Assembly (NCBI GenBank): GCA_951230915.1 | Contig: OX579640.1 | Span: 25,316,981 to 25,380,980, forward strand | Length of the DNA: 64,000 nucleotides | Reading direction: 5' to 3' | Origin: Antitrichia curtipendula | Taxonomy: Eukaryota; Streptophyta; Bryopsida; Hypnales; Leucodontaceae | In this document: piece by piece, positions 1 through 11,204 of the stretch | Numbering within the stretch: position 1 is the stretch's first letter | Layout of the letters: every line of letters starts with the position of its first letter | The notes under the pieces: model-generated | The model's input: only the letters and a program-made list of their open reading frames with translations | Told to the model about the DNA's origin: nothing | The model's database searches: none | Program-made: the position numbers and the translations under genes

Positions 1-163
1 TTCCATTTCATGTTCTTCAGGTCCCTTGTTCTTAAGACCAGCTGTATTGCTTTATATTTCCTCAGTTCATATCTCTTTTGGTGGTGTTCGAATACTTTGG
101 TGGATTCTTTTATCGATTTCGTCGGCTTTTTTGTTGCTGTGGTGGGTATGCTTGAACAAACAG

Positions 164-607
164 GAACAGGACAGACTGCTAATCATACCTACAGTCATCA
201 GTATGCTCCTGCTACACACAATTATGGTGGTTATGCCATTAATCAGGAATATGTAGTGAATAGTGCTGTTCCGGCTCAAGAGGTGAGATGCAGCCCGGTT
301 AAGGTTGAGTACATTTTGTCATTATGTCCTTAAAATAATGATTCACTTGTTGCACTTAGTACCTATTTTTCCGTTTAATTAAACTTGATGTTTTTCCTAA
401 TACTGGAGCACTGAGCTGATGACCCAGGCGAACTCATATCCAGCGCAACCGGCATATGGAGCTCAGTATGGTGTGATGCAGCAGCAGCAGCAGCAACAGC
501 AACAACAACAGCAGCAACTGCAGCAGCAGCAGCAGCAGCAAGTACCTCAACAACGTGTGGGGTATCCGCTTCAGGGAGCGACGCAGCACCAGCAGGCTTA
601 CTACTAA
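164..607 (+). CDS. Q-rich protein, last two exons (5' end outside window)
   Basis: Two exons join in frame. The upstream exon, beginning at an acceptor around 163-169, runs to 282 and encodes a Thr/Gly/Tyr/His-rich stretch (QYAPATHNYGGYAINQE). A donor GAG|GTGAGA follows. The intron 283-427 ends in CCCAG, and the last exon 428-607 stays in phase 0 to a TAA at 605-607. The last 60 residues are QPAYGAQYG, then a polyglutamine tract coded by mixed CAG/CAA, ending QQAYY. This composition is typical of C-terminal disordered tails of plant RNA-binding or transcription-associated proteins, but no folded domain is visible and the family cannot be named. The mixed glutamine codons argue for a real coding tract rather than a pure microsatellite. 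Sequence upstream of 160 does not read like protein and is probably intron. Confidence 0.55.
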
Positions 608-2966
608 AAATCCATGTATGTGTATTTCCATTGACGCATTGTTGTTTGATCTGAAATCACAACCACGTAACCTCCTCTTAGTGGCATAAAGAGTTTGCGG
701 CAATGAGACGTTCCAGAGAGAGAACGACAACTTTATATTTTCTTGTTTAAGTATGTCTTTGCCGTCCGTATCCAATATGTGAGGGGGAAGCACTACCTTT
801 TTGGTTGCTCTTCCCATGCCAATCTACTGATCGCTAAGCGTAAACAGTAAGCTTTACTCTGAACAAGTGCCTCACCTATGCGTATTCTTGATACAGATTG
901 TTGCTTTGTTGGGATGGGTTTGACTTCAGTGTTAAGCTGGCCCAAACCCATGCCCTCAAGATACAAGGCAGCGCCTCAGGGTGCCAGATGCCTGTGCTCG
1001 CCATAGGCAGGCAACTGGAGAATTGAACCTTGTGGTTGCTGTGGGATATCTATACGAGTGAAGTGCATGGTGAAGGCTGAAGGGAAGAGTTTTTGTGTAA
1101 GAGAAGATGTTCATATTGGCAAATCCAAATGCCATGGCTTGTTGTATTATTTCATACATGTAATAGTTGTGGCTGTACCGTGCAGTGTCTTCATTGACAC
1201 CTAGCTCACATGCTAGGTTAAAGAGCATGGCATAGGGCAGCCACTAAAATACATGCTTCATCCCTTCAAGTGTTGTTGAGGGTGACGAAGGACAGAGACG
1301 ATCCAAAATCCTTTCTATACTAGAGTTCGCAGTAGCGGTGGCGTAAAGAATCAATGTTTGCAAATGCTATAGCTTCTGTTATCAGTTCAAAGATTTCCAG
1401 ATGCTGAAGTCTAGGAAGATTGTTCTGACAAAAAATCTGGGAAGCTCTCTTACAGATTTTTGTATGTTGCCTAGGATAACCGACTATACTTTCTCCTATA
1501 GCAGACTGGAAGCTAGTTGATGCTAAATGTGGAACAAAATAGGAGAGATTAGTATATGTTTACTTTTGCCTCCCTGAATCAATCTGTAGTACGGTGCTAC
1601 CTATCATATATTGTAGGATCCAAAATTTTGCTACATGTGTACCTGGGTTTTATTTGAATGGGGTTAAGATTATCACTTCATTTTATACTTCACCATTTCA
1701 ACATGTGAGTTTTCAGTAGTGTTGAGCATGCGTCTAGCATCGTTTTACTCCATGGTGGTGCTGGCTATATGTGGTCCCACGGTTGCTTTCTCTCTTTTCG
1801 TATTATCAGGAGTTCTTACCGATCACGCTACTCATGTACGTCAATAATGTTGTCCGGAAAAGAGTTGTAGATGCCTGGGTGGGCTTCGACAAGTCGATAC
1901 GGTTACCTTTTCGGCCTCTCGTACCTGCTTTGAAATTGTTTTTTGTTCGAAGAAGGTGAAAGAAATTAGTAATTCTTTTGCATGCAGGATTACCATGTTG
2001 AGAGTACCTGGATATCTGTTCCCTTGTGATTAGCATGGAAGTGCCACTCGGAACTCTAGGGACCAAGGAACCGGGCTCTTCAGAATTATCTGATCATTGT
2101 GGCATGATGGGGTTAGGCTTTGCTCGGGTTTTGACCGCATCAAGTCACTGCATTCGTAATTGACAGAGTCAAGACAATAAGTATGATCTGATGGTCTCTC
2201 TGCTTCGATCTGTTCGTTTTACGTTTGGATATGTAGCGATTGAATTTTCGAGTTGTATATCCGAAGTGAGGTCTTGATTTTGTGCTATAGTATGGGAGAC
2301 ACTATGGATGGCCCTGCTGCAGCTTCCAGAACTTGAAGGCGTGGTCTGGGAGGTCATGTGGGTGCTGAGCTTTGGATCCGGTGGTATCTTGGGTCGTGTT
2401 GAAGCATCGTTCTTCTAGTGCATTATATAACAACCCATGTCCAGTCTTTACCATGAAGTCTATTGTTCTGTTGTTCAAGGCAGGTATTGACAATGCTCTA
2501 GCTGATTATAGATAAGACATTCGTGTGAATATAACAGATCTCTCTAGCTGTGAGGCAGATTAAGTTTTGCATTACCTATTGGTGACACAAGTTTCTTTAT
2601 TTGCTGGTTTTGCAGTTTATGGTCGGCATTCCTGCTTTTCCTGGATTTTTTCTTGGCATGGTGGGGGTTGGGGTGGGGGTTACACGAGCAAGTCTTAACA
2701 CACATGAGGTTCTCGGAACATTCTGACTCACCGTTTTCGGTACTGCTATCTCAAATATTTCTATTTTCAATTATTTTTGCAATTCATCTTTCTAATTTAC
2801 TGGTCACTCTCAAGTTGAAAAATGATTGGGCAATGTTTCCATCTACCAAGATGTCGTTATGATTGGAGTTTTTCTAATTATTCCTTCTCTCTTATCATGG
2901 TGTCTTCCGAGAGTTGATATGTGCTTACCTTACATGTTTCGCAATTGTGTGAACACAATTCATCAG
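608..2966. other. 3' UTR and spacer, no gene recognised
   Basis: After the Q-rich stop the sequence has only short open stretches on both strands. Parts near 2030-2160 and 2280-2420 are GC-richer and open for about 40-50 codons. They have no family signature and no convincing pair of splice sites, so no gene is called. They could be exons or UTRs of the gene whose exon-like segments follow. Confidence 0.4.
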
Positions 2967-3214
2967 ATCACTGAACTGCAACCAACTTCTAGCGCCGCGT
3001 TTCCAACACCAGACCAAGGTAACCAGATGTTAATACATGGGAACCAGGTATGTGCCTTCACATATGCAGACTGAGGTATGATGTCCAGTGCTAAAGGACC
3101 GGGTTTGTTGTCCATGAATTAATCCTTGCTGTGAGCTTCTTGAATGTTAATGCCTTCTCACTATTTCTTACTATTGAAGGAGAGGAGGAAGCGAGATTGA
3201 TACAGAAGCATTGA
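2967..3214 (+). CDS. Possible terminal exons of an unidentified gene
   Basis: An exon-like segment begins after an acceptor at 2965-2966 and is open in one frame only (ITELQPTSSAAFPTPDQ). It has two possible donors: CAAG|GTAACC near 3017, or CCAG|GTATGT at 3047. From the first donor, joining to the acceptor TTGAAG at 3179 continues the frame as a short acidic tail (EEEARLIQKH) to a TGA near 3214. From the second, the next exon would hit a stop. Good splice consensus and exclusion of other frames support an exon. There is no domain and no family match by eye. Confidence 0.3.
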
Positions 3215-3823
3215 GGTTCTTGGCACCGGTATTGACAATGCCAGAGCCCCGTTGTTCGCTTTTTCTAATTGTTAGATTAGACATATTTAGGGATGAGCAT
3301 ATGGATTATTTCTTCCAGTTGGAGTGGTTAGTGTTTTTCCCTTGTACGACTACTTTTATGTACGCTTTAAAAGGATCTCAAGCATGCCATGAATTGCAGA
3401 AGTGTAAGAGTTTTGCAGGTTGAGCTTGTGCAGATCGAACAGTATGTACTGTAAAGAAGGTGCGATAATTGCACCCTCTGCACTTGTTGGGCCCTGACAG
3501 AATGGTATTTTATGGTTCTTTTACCGTTAACTGTTATGCACTGCTGGGTAATACCAAGCGTGTCTTGGTTATGTATTAAATAATCAGCAAACTAGACTCA
3601 TATAATAATTCTTGAACATCACATCTACTTTTACTTACTTCTGGGCGGGAAGAGAGCACTGTGCTCCCTTTCTTCCTGCAGAATAAGAGAAGTGTTTATG
3701 CAGATGCTTAGCATTTCATTCTTTCTTTTGTGCCCAGTGTACTCGTAAGTGTTGTTTACTCTGCGTTCGTTTGGTAGTCTTCTTGTGCTTTTCTGACTAG
3801 TTTTCAAGTGATCTGGAAACAAG

Positions 3824-3937
3824 GTTGCGGTTATAGATACGGAAAATGTCGACACCACCAGAGGCGCCTCCAAAATGACAGTTGGAGAATGCCCAAGCAT
3901 CTCATTTGCGGATTGCCGGCCACTGTATATGCTGTGA
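3824..3937 (+). CDS. Exon-like segment, unidentified
   Basis: After an acceptor ending at 3823, a 37-codon frame (VAVIDTENVDTTRGASKMTV and on) runs to TGA at 3935-3937. Its composition is protein-like and unlike the surrounding AT-rich intron-type sequence. It may be the 3' terminal coding exon of a gene or, with a donor near 3923, an internal exon. A further open stretch after an acceptor at about 3969 (3970-4068) could belong to the same gene. Family unknown. Confidence 0.3.
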   Translation, partial: VAVIDTENVDTTRGASKMTVGECPSISFADCRPLYML

Positions 3938-4160
3938 AGGTGTCAGTGTGGCTTATAGACCACTTACAGGGTAAGAATTCTAGCTCGAAAGTCTTTTACT
4001 CCTGCTGCAAAGAAACGTTAGGAGAGTCAGTGGTGGATGTGATCTCGTTAGGGCAAAGCTTCTTTTAAATATAAGACATCCCATGATAAAGAGAAGACTC
4101 TTATTTTGACTATCCAGAATGTTATGTTTTCAACTTCTCTCCCTTCTTTTAACTTTTAAG

Positions 4161-4361
4161 ACTCCAGCAGTCTTTCACAACCCTCGGATTCAATTTGGGA
4201 ACAAGTTGCTGAACTTGATCTATGGAAGCCTCAGTACTTGAAGGAGGTTGTGGGTTCAGTAGAAAGTGTCCTTCACATTTATAACGTGGATTTTTGGTGT
4301 CAAAAGATAGTTGCCCGTGGGGTACACATTTTTGTCCCCATGAACGAAAGAAGGGATGCAG
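4161..4361 (+). CDS. Internal exon of an unidentified gene, next to a transposon insertion
   Basis: A polypyrimidine tract and acceptor TTTTAAG lead into a 201-bp open segment that enters with two bases of a split codon and leaves in phase 1 at GCAG|GTAAGG. It encodes about 66 residues with many Trp and hydrophobic positions (WEQVAELDLWKPQYLKEVV, then VDFWCQKIVARGVHIFVP). Both splice sites match consensus well. Thirty bases downstream the sequence is cut at a TA by the pogo-like element at 4393-8239, so the rest of the gene, if it survives, lies beyond 8240. No known domain was recognised. Confidence 0.4.
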
Positions 4362-4487
4362 GTAAGGTAACTGCACCTAAAATGGACCACTACATTAATG
4401 ATGATAAATAGTGTTTTGTTATTAATAGTGTTACTCAATTTCTTACCCCACCAACTCTAAATCTGAATTAATTAAAAATTAGAGTTG

Positions 4488-4970
4488 TTTCTCCCCCTCC
4501 CCCTTCGCTTCCTAGCTGTCTCTCTCCACTCCGTCCGTGGCCTCCTCTCCCCACTCCGCCCATGGCATTTTATCCCTTCGCCCCTTGGGCCTCCTCCCTC
4601 CACTTGCCCTTCTCTCTCCCTCCGCCCCTGGCCCTCCTCTCTCCCTCCGCCCTTGGCCTTCTTCTCTCTTTCCTCTTCCCGAGGCCTGTCTGTTCCTCCT
4701 CTCTCTCTCCAGTCTCCTCCCCGTCTCTTTGTACCCTCTCCCTCCCCGCCCCTCTGTACCTTCTCCCTCCCCGCCCCTCCGTACTCTCTCCCTCCTTGTC
4801 CCTCCATGCTCTCTTTCTCCCTCCTTGCCCCTCCTTGCTTTCTCCTTGTCTACTCTCTATATTCTCCCCGCCTACCCTCTTGTCCCTACTTGCCCAATTG
4901 CCCTCTTCGTGTCCCTGCCTACCTTCTTCGCGTCCCTGCCTGTTGGCCTGCTTGCGGCTACTTGACTCTT
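4488..4970. repeat. Pyrimidine-rich low-complexity tract
   Basis: This is a degenerate run of CCCTCC/TCTCTC/CCCGCCCC units on the + strand. It is open in all three forward frames and encodes only Pro/Ser/Leu, so the long apparent ORFs are artefacts of composition. It lies near the left end of the pogo-like element. Confidence 0.8.
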
Positions 4971-5059
4971 TCTACTCCAAGTCTATAAGTCAGGTGAATT
5001 TTTGTTGCTTTGGAACATATTTTTTTGAGTTTGATATTTTTTATCTTCTTCTACCTCAA

Positions 5060-5977
5060 CCCCTAAAGTTCCTTGACTATGTTTTCATTAAAAACGCTCC
5101 AAAACTGCCATGTTTAGTACAAATATCAAAATTTTGAAAAAAAACATTTTTGAATGCATTTAACCGTAGGATGTTGTAGTATAATAGTTTAAGAAGACGT
5201 GGAAAAAATTTCAAAAGAATCCACCGTGTGGATTGCAAGATCTTAGTGTTTGAACTTGCAAAAGTGCCATTTTTTGACCCTACTGCAATTCGGGCATCTG
5301 CAGTTCAGTAGGTCAAATTTGCATGAAAAAAAAGGCAAAATGATTGTAACTTTGGAATTTATTTGATAATGGCAAGTTTTCTACATTCTTGAAAATTTTC
5401 AAGTCATTTAGAATTGTTCAACATATAGAAAAAAATTAGTAAGTAGAATGAAGTAGGGAATGATGCAAAATACTAAATTATTATTAATTTATTTGTAAAA
5501 TTGAAAAACACCAATCCCAATGGTTGAAATGTTGAAATAAACAATCTACATTCTATCAACTTATTTTTTTCCAAAAATATTGAAAATTGAATTAAATATA
5601 GGACTTCAAAATTTATTTTAGAGTAGAAAGTCTAAAACTCCCCACAAACTAAAAATCATCATAACTTTTGACTCACTTATCAAAATGGAATGATTCAAAG
5701 CTTTCCATACATACATAAATATAATAAATCAATTTCAAACTTTTGAAAAAAGTGATTTTTTAGAGCTGCCCGAAGGGCTTGAGTTGACATGCAAAATACA
5801 TATTGCTTAATAATTTTTGACTCGTATTTCCAAATGTCTTGAAATTTGACACACTGAAAGATACTCTTCATCCACACCTTCTATTAAATATTGGGGCAAA
5901 ATAAACCAAATCTCTGCTCACAGGTACCTGCCCAAAAAAATCATAATGCCAAAAACAATGGTCCGGTCCTTTAAGGG
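5060..5977. mobile_element. CCCCTAAA-end MITE, copy 1
   Basis: A ~0.9-kb non-coding element whose left end reads CCCCTAAAGTTCC and whose right end, read inverted, is CCCTTAAAGGACC. Its sequence is an inverted copy of 44035-44966: the phrase 'gactatgttttcatta' at its left matches, inverted, the right end of that copy. The outer flanks are TCAA and TTAA. It is nested inside the pogo-like element. Confidence 0.65.
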
Positions 5978-6164
5978 TTAAATTTCACTATGTTCTTTGT
6001 ACTTTATAATCTTCTAAATTCATAAGCAAATCACTGAACATGGAGATTTAGAATTTTAGGGTTTACATTGTTTGCACCACTCTTCTAATACATATGAATT
6101 TTATTTTGGAAAATTTGCTTTTTTTCTGCATTTTATTTTTCAGGATTTGTCTTCTTCTAGTGCC

Positions 6165-7709
6165 ATGGATGTTAATGCGGTCCCACAATCTCCTCCTCTT
6201 CACAGCTTGAACCCGTACACTGGCACTTCACGTGCATTGCAACAAATTTCTACTATTGCAACACGTAAATTATCATTGCTTGGATGATTGAGGATGAGTC
6301 ACTACATGGTCTTAGAGGCCTTTGTTCACGCACGGTTGGAGCTTTCCCACAGCACTTTCGAGGACAAAAAAGTGCCAACCTTATCAGAGCATCACGATGG
6401 TGGAAGCTTTGTGATACATTTTCTAATGACACCGATGAAGACTCCAATTTGGCACTTTCTTGTAGCAGAAGTTGTGTTGGAATTCGGAAGCGCATGCATG
6501 TAAAAGTTGCTTTCGGACGTGGCCACAAACGCTTCGATTGGGGACTATGGCTTTACCCTAAACTTCTTGATGCATTTGAACGGTTCAAAAAGACTAGAGT
6601 GAAATTCTCATCAGGCTTGCTAATTGAGCTAGCAATTAACATATTGGTGGCTCAAGATTCTATATACACACAACAGTCTAGAGATCCAAAAGATGGTATT
6701 TTGCTCACAGACAAAATATGTCATAGTTGGATGTAACAATTTATGGATGTTCACAACATTGTTCAATTATCTCAACGAGGTAGATTGACATGTAGTGTAG
6801 GAAAAGAGCGTTTCATTGAAATGCAAACAGCATACTATTTGGATGTATTGCAGAGGGAATTTCAGTCTGGCTTGTTAGATGAGAATCTCGTGGAAAACAT
6901 TGATGAGACTCATTTTGTTGTCAACATTGACAACGGTCGTACTTTAGGATTTTGAGGAGACACTTCTGTCAAATATGTTGAAGTAGTTTCAGGTGGAGAT
7001 TCCAAGACTATGGTTGTCAGGATCTCTGGAGGACGTCGGGCCATGATAGAAGCTCCTATGCTCATATTTACTAATGCAGATAGTAATTATCCCATTAGAG
7101 GCCTTAATGATGACATTCCAGGAGTGACTTATAGAACTGGACCAAAAGGTTGGATGGATCAAACACTTTTCCCTCGGTACTTTGAGGAACCTCGGGCTTT
7201 CCAAGCTGATGTACAACAACGAACTAAAATGGTGTGGGTTGTTAATTGTACAAGTCACAACATCACTGCAAGATTGGGGGACCGTTTTGGCTGGAAAGCA
7301 AACAGTTTTGAGGTATTTGCCACCTTGCTCAACGCATCTTTGTCAACCTGCGGATACATTTATCATTTCGAAGATAAAAGATGCTTGGACTAAACGTTGG
7401 GAAGCAAAAAAGACAGAACTAATCGGAGCCAATGCTTGGCAGAATATTGCTCGTGGAGATGGTCAATGGTTTGGTAAGCTTACCAACCCTGGTAAGAGAT
7501 TTTTTCTTCAACTGGCTGTTGATAGTGTTGAAGATGTCAACAAGCAAGTAGATTGCAGTAATAAGTCTTATGCTAGAAAAGCCATGATCCGTTGTGGCAT
7601 GGCATTAGGTGTTGATGGCTCTTGGAGTTTGGGTCAATTGTTTCCTCATCTTCAAGAAATAGTTGCAAAACATCGTCCGTACTTTGATGGGCAAAATGTT
7701 GCTCTATAG
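6165..7709 (+). pseudogene. DDE_1 (pogo/jerky-type) transposase, broken
   Basis: The reading frame can be followed from an ATG at 6165, just after an acceptor TTTCAG. It passes through a helix-turn-helix-like N-terminal half to a DDE_1 core. The first catalytic block is NIDETHFVV, and the family signature LPPCSTHLCQPAD follows near 7320. Between them the expected DNxxSH block reads VVNCTSHN, so the second catalytic Asp is Asn. The frame is broken by a shift near 6270, stops at 6734 (TAA) and 6953 (TGA), and another shift near 7300, so the copy cannot make a functional enzyme. The C-terminal 120 residues to the stop at 7709 are uninterrupted. Autonomous relatives would cut and paste at TA sites. 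Confidence 0.8.
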
Positions 7710-8877
7710 ACTAGGCCAATTCTGATATTGGTTTTGTTATTTTTGCATTCTTCATAAATATTAAGCTTTGTAAGTTTTCTCTTCAATTAAAAGTTCTTGT
7801 AATACATTTTGTAATTCAAATTGTGTGTTTTGCATATTTGATATTGTCAATGACTATTTTCTTAAGAATTGTTTGTATACTTAATCTATTTCTAATTTTA
7901 TTTCTCATTCTTATCATGTAAAGTGAACTCCTTTTCAAGAGGTTTTTGCTTATATTTTGAATATAGAGAATGATACTTTACAAAGGTTACAAATTCTTTT
8001 ATTTTATAGAGTATGCATTTGAATAAGCATTTGTGTAGTGTATTTAGATTTTTAATTTTTTTAATTTCAATTTAATTAAATAATAGTAACACTAAATATA
8101 AACTTGTAAAAACTTTGTATTTAATAGTTGATAAATAGTGTTATATTTACCAATAGTGTTGGTAACACTAACGTGATTGTTGACATTTAGTGTTATGCTT
8201 CGTAATTAGTGTTGCCAATACTATTTACTATCATTAGTGTACTCAAAATGGACCACTATTCAAAATCGACCCCTATTTTTGGAGGATACCTAAAATGAAG
8301 CACATGACAAGGACAAATGTAATGTGAATTTTGAGTATTGTGCAGCTCTATTTATAGTACTGTGGAGGTGGTAACCTTAAAAGTGAATAATTTTTGGGTA
8401 TAGTTTTTGTTGCCTTAACTTTTTTTCTGGTATCGTTCTTCATGTGCTTCAAATGCATTTTGGCATCACCTACATGACACTTTAGCACCCTACACCTTCC
8501 ATCTTTGAAAATTTGTAATTAATTCACAGTGTTCAAAAGTTGTGAAACCACTTGCATTTTCATTCATAGTCCTTCACCAATATGCAAAAATCGTCCATTT
8601 TTAGAGCATATTGGTTATGCCATAGAGCTTATTTGTGTGCTTTTAGATGTAGTTACCTTAAACACATTTTGGGGATCAAGCGTAGCAAATTCACCCAAAC
8701 CTTTTGAAAAATGTTTTCTCCCATAGTTATTTTCAGTTGATGTCACCAAGTTACAACAAAAACATTTTACCTAGTTGTTGTTTTTGCTAATTATAACTAG
8801 ATTTCAACAATTGTTTTTAGTCTAAAAAATTGGAAGAAAATGGTCAAATTGTAGAAAAAACTCTTACTAACCCTTAA

Positions 8878-9505
8878 CCCCTAAATGCCCAAGACCTGTT
8901 TTGAGCTTCTTGAAATTTGCTCTAAATTGAACAAAATGACAACATTTTAATAAGTTATATCAATTTTCTAGAATTGTAACTCATATTAAAGATCTCATAG
9001 GAAAAGAAAACACAACAATATCACTTATGGAGTGAAAGATTATAATGTTTGACCATAAAGGTGTTAAAATTGCAAAAGTGATGTGAAGTCTTTCAATCTT
9101 TTTTTCACAAGTCAAATCTGAAAAGTTGGTGATCAAAAATATATGAGGTTAAAGGGTCTAACACGTATAGCCCCAATCAGTTTATGGCTTCTTAAAATCT
9201 ACTCTATAAATTTTTTAAATGAATTTTGAATGTGATTTTTTCTCTAAGATCTAGTGTATTTGAGGCTCATTTCTAAGAGCTCTCAACACTACGGGAAGTC
9301 AAGATTGCAATGGGTACCCTTGTACAAAATCTTGAATAGAAGAATCACTATCATTTATTTTCAAGATTGGGCTTTTGATGCTGAAATTAGACTTCAAAGA
9401 GAACTTTCCAAAAATATAAACTCTTAAAAATAGCAACTTGATTAGGTTTTATTTAACTTCAAAGTTCTGCAAACACTAGATTTGGGTGCCTTGGGCATTT
9501 AGGGG
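8878..9505. mobile_element. TTAA-flanked MITE with perfect 16-bp inverted repeats
   Basis: Both ends read CCCCTAAATGCCCAAG in inverted orientation with no mismatch, and both are bordered by TTAA (8874-8877 and 9506-9509). A TTAA duplication with a C-rich terminus is the signature of piggyBac-type elements. The 628-bp body is non-coding, so it would depend on a transposase supplied elsewhere. Confidence 0.75.
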
Positions 9506-9889
9506 TTAAAGGATCAATTGGTGACTATGGAAATCATCTTCTTTGGTACCATGTGAATTATTGGCTTAAAAGAATGCAAAAGCACTCACTAGAAGTTAAA
9601 CCACTATAAGACTTTTTTTCTTTACACCTAAAATACTAAAGATAAATAATTGTACTTTTGTCCTATATAGGAGGATTTTCTATTATCCATTGGTTGTAGT
9701 TTTGTTGTAAATTGCCATGAACTTTAAAAAGATGAGACTTATCACCTAGGTATTTTGTCAAAGAAGATCCAATTTTTGGACATCCATCAACCGCATTTTG
9801 GTCTCAATGTCTTTATGGAAAAATTATATTGTAGCTAACAATATAATGAAAATATTATGGAAACTTCCAATTGTAGTTTTGACCAAAAT

Positions 9890-11204
9890 CTTAGGGTTAG
9901 TTTATACTTGGGTCCGGATTGAAGGCCAACTAGAATTCACCAAGTTTGAACCAATAGGATGGCTCAATTTCTCCAAATTCAACCCAAGGGTTTTATACTT
10001 GGGGTTGGATTAAACTACAACTCATCCTATATGTCGCCTTAGGTGGCATAGCTTTGGTGCCAAATCTTCTAGCCTCGAGGGATCAATTAGGAGAAGGTTT
10101 GGGTTGGCCTAAATCCCATCTAGGGCTAGATTGGGGGGGCGGATTGAGCTCCTCCCTTGGATTGTAGAAATCTTTATTGTCTACCAATGCAAAGTTTTTT
10201 ATTTTTATTTTTTATACATGCTTATTATATGTGAGCTCAAGAAATTTCCTCCCATCTATGTTACTAAATTTTTGGGAGCATAGGAGTTGAATCCAAGATT
10301 ATAAGCTTAATGTTTATTTTTGCTACATTGTACACATTAACTAAGTACACATTAAATATACACCTTACACTTTTAATACTAATCATTATTACACTTTGTA
10401 TAAAGGTACAAAATTAATTGAGGAATTGAACATGAGATGTTTATTTGGTCTCAACATGAGATGTTCTAATTTAAATTATAAAAGTTTTATAAATTAAATT
10501 AATTATCATAAATAATAATAATAATTAGTAGAAATAAATATTATTAAAAAAACTCATACAATAGCTTTATAGTTCTACCATATGTATTTTTTTTTATTGG
10601 AATAGATTTAAAGACCTTTTAGATTACCAAAGCAAATTCTAGCTCCTCGATTGATCAATTTTTGCAGTTAATTTAGCTTTTTAGTTAATTTTTCAATTAA
10701 TTTAGCTCCTCAATTGATCAATTTTTGCAGTTAATTTAGCTTCTTAGTTAATTTTTCAATTAATTTAGCTCCTCAATTGATCAATTTTTACAGTGTTGAA
10801 AGTTTAGATAAAATTATTGGTAGGTTATTACAAGTATGCCAATAACCAATTTTTGAATTTGCAATGTCAAATTTTTTCTAGGTTTTAGCAATTTGAAAGC
10901 ATTGTTAGAAACAATGGGAAGAAAAAGAAAAAGTTCACAAAAAGTAAAAAACTTCTATATTTTATTTTCAAGACAAAAAAATAGAATGAAAAAGGAGAAA
11001 GTGCAAGTTTTATAATTTTTTGAAATTGAGCATCGAAAAAATCCAAGGGCACATGAATTAGAAATTAGGCTTTAGAATTTGGCCCAAAGGCCTTACATTA
11101 ATTGAGGCCGGATGGAAAAACTAGGGCTTGAATGAGGGCCAGATTGAAGGCAAATTGGGTTGGCCTTCCATCCGGTCGCAAAGTGTGTATAAACCAATCC
11201 TTAG
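9890..11204. mobile_element. Non-autonomous inverted-repeat element, ~1.3 kb
   Basis: The left end CTTAGGGTTAGTTTATAC, followed by TCCGGATTGAAGGCCAAC, is matched inverted at 11159-11204 by CTAAGGATTGGTTTATAC and CCGGATGGAAGGCCAAC. Subterminal regions are GC-richer than the AT-rich core, as in many DNA transposon derivatives. There is no coding sequence. A target duplication could not be fixed, and weaker similarity continues a little outside both ends, so the limits are approximate. Confidence 0.6.
10641..10794 (+). repeat. 63-bp tandem repeat, ~2.5 copies
   Basis: The unit starting AGCTCCTC(A/G)ATTGATCAA recurs at 10641, 10704 and 10767, an exact 63-bp period, ending in TTTTTRCAGT. It lies inside the 9890-11204 element and has no coding capacity. 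Confidence 0.85.

Larger units (their letters stand above)
4393..8239 (+). mobile_element. pogo/Tc1-mariner-like transposon, degraded
   Basis: The ends are imperfect terminal inverted repeats: CATTAATGATGATAAATAG on the left and, read inverted, CACTAATGATAGTAAATAG on the right (16 of 19 match). Each is bordered by TA, the target duplication expected of the Tc1/mariner/pogo superfamily. Inside are a pyrimidine-rich tract, a nested MITE (5060-5977) and a decayed DDE transposase (6165-7709). Removing the element and one TA leaves a short tandem repeat of AAAATGGACCACTA at the junction. Confidence 0.75.

Noticed and set aside
956..1228. Minus-strand 90-codon frame with fairly protein-like composition
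   Set aside because: No splice sites, family motif or neighbouring exon supports it. It probably lies in UTR or spacer.
4472..5137. Overlapping long frames encoding Pro/Ser/Leu-rich proteins
   Set aside because: They arise from a pyrimidine-rich low-complexity tract that is open in several frames on both strands.
4379..8258. AAAATGGACCACTA on both sides of the pogo-like element as a 14-bp target duplication
   Set aside because: The inverted-repeat ends lie directly at TA, matching the pogo/Tc1 rule. The 14-mer is better explained as a pre-existing tandem repeat at the site.
10641..10794. CRISPR-like array
   Set aside because: The 63-bp units are plain tandem repeats without unique spacers, and this is a eukaryotic genome.
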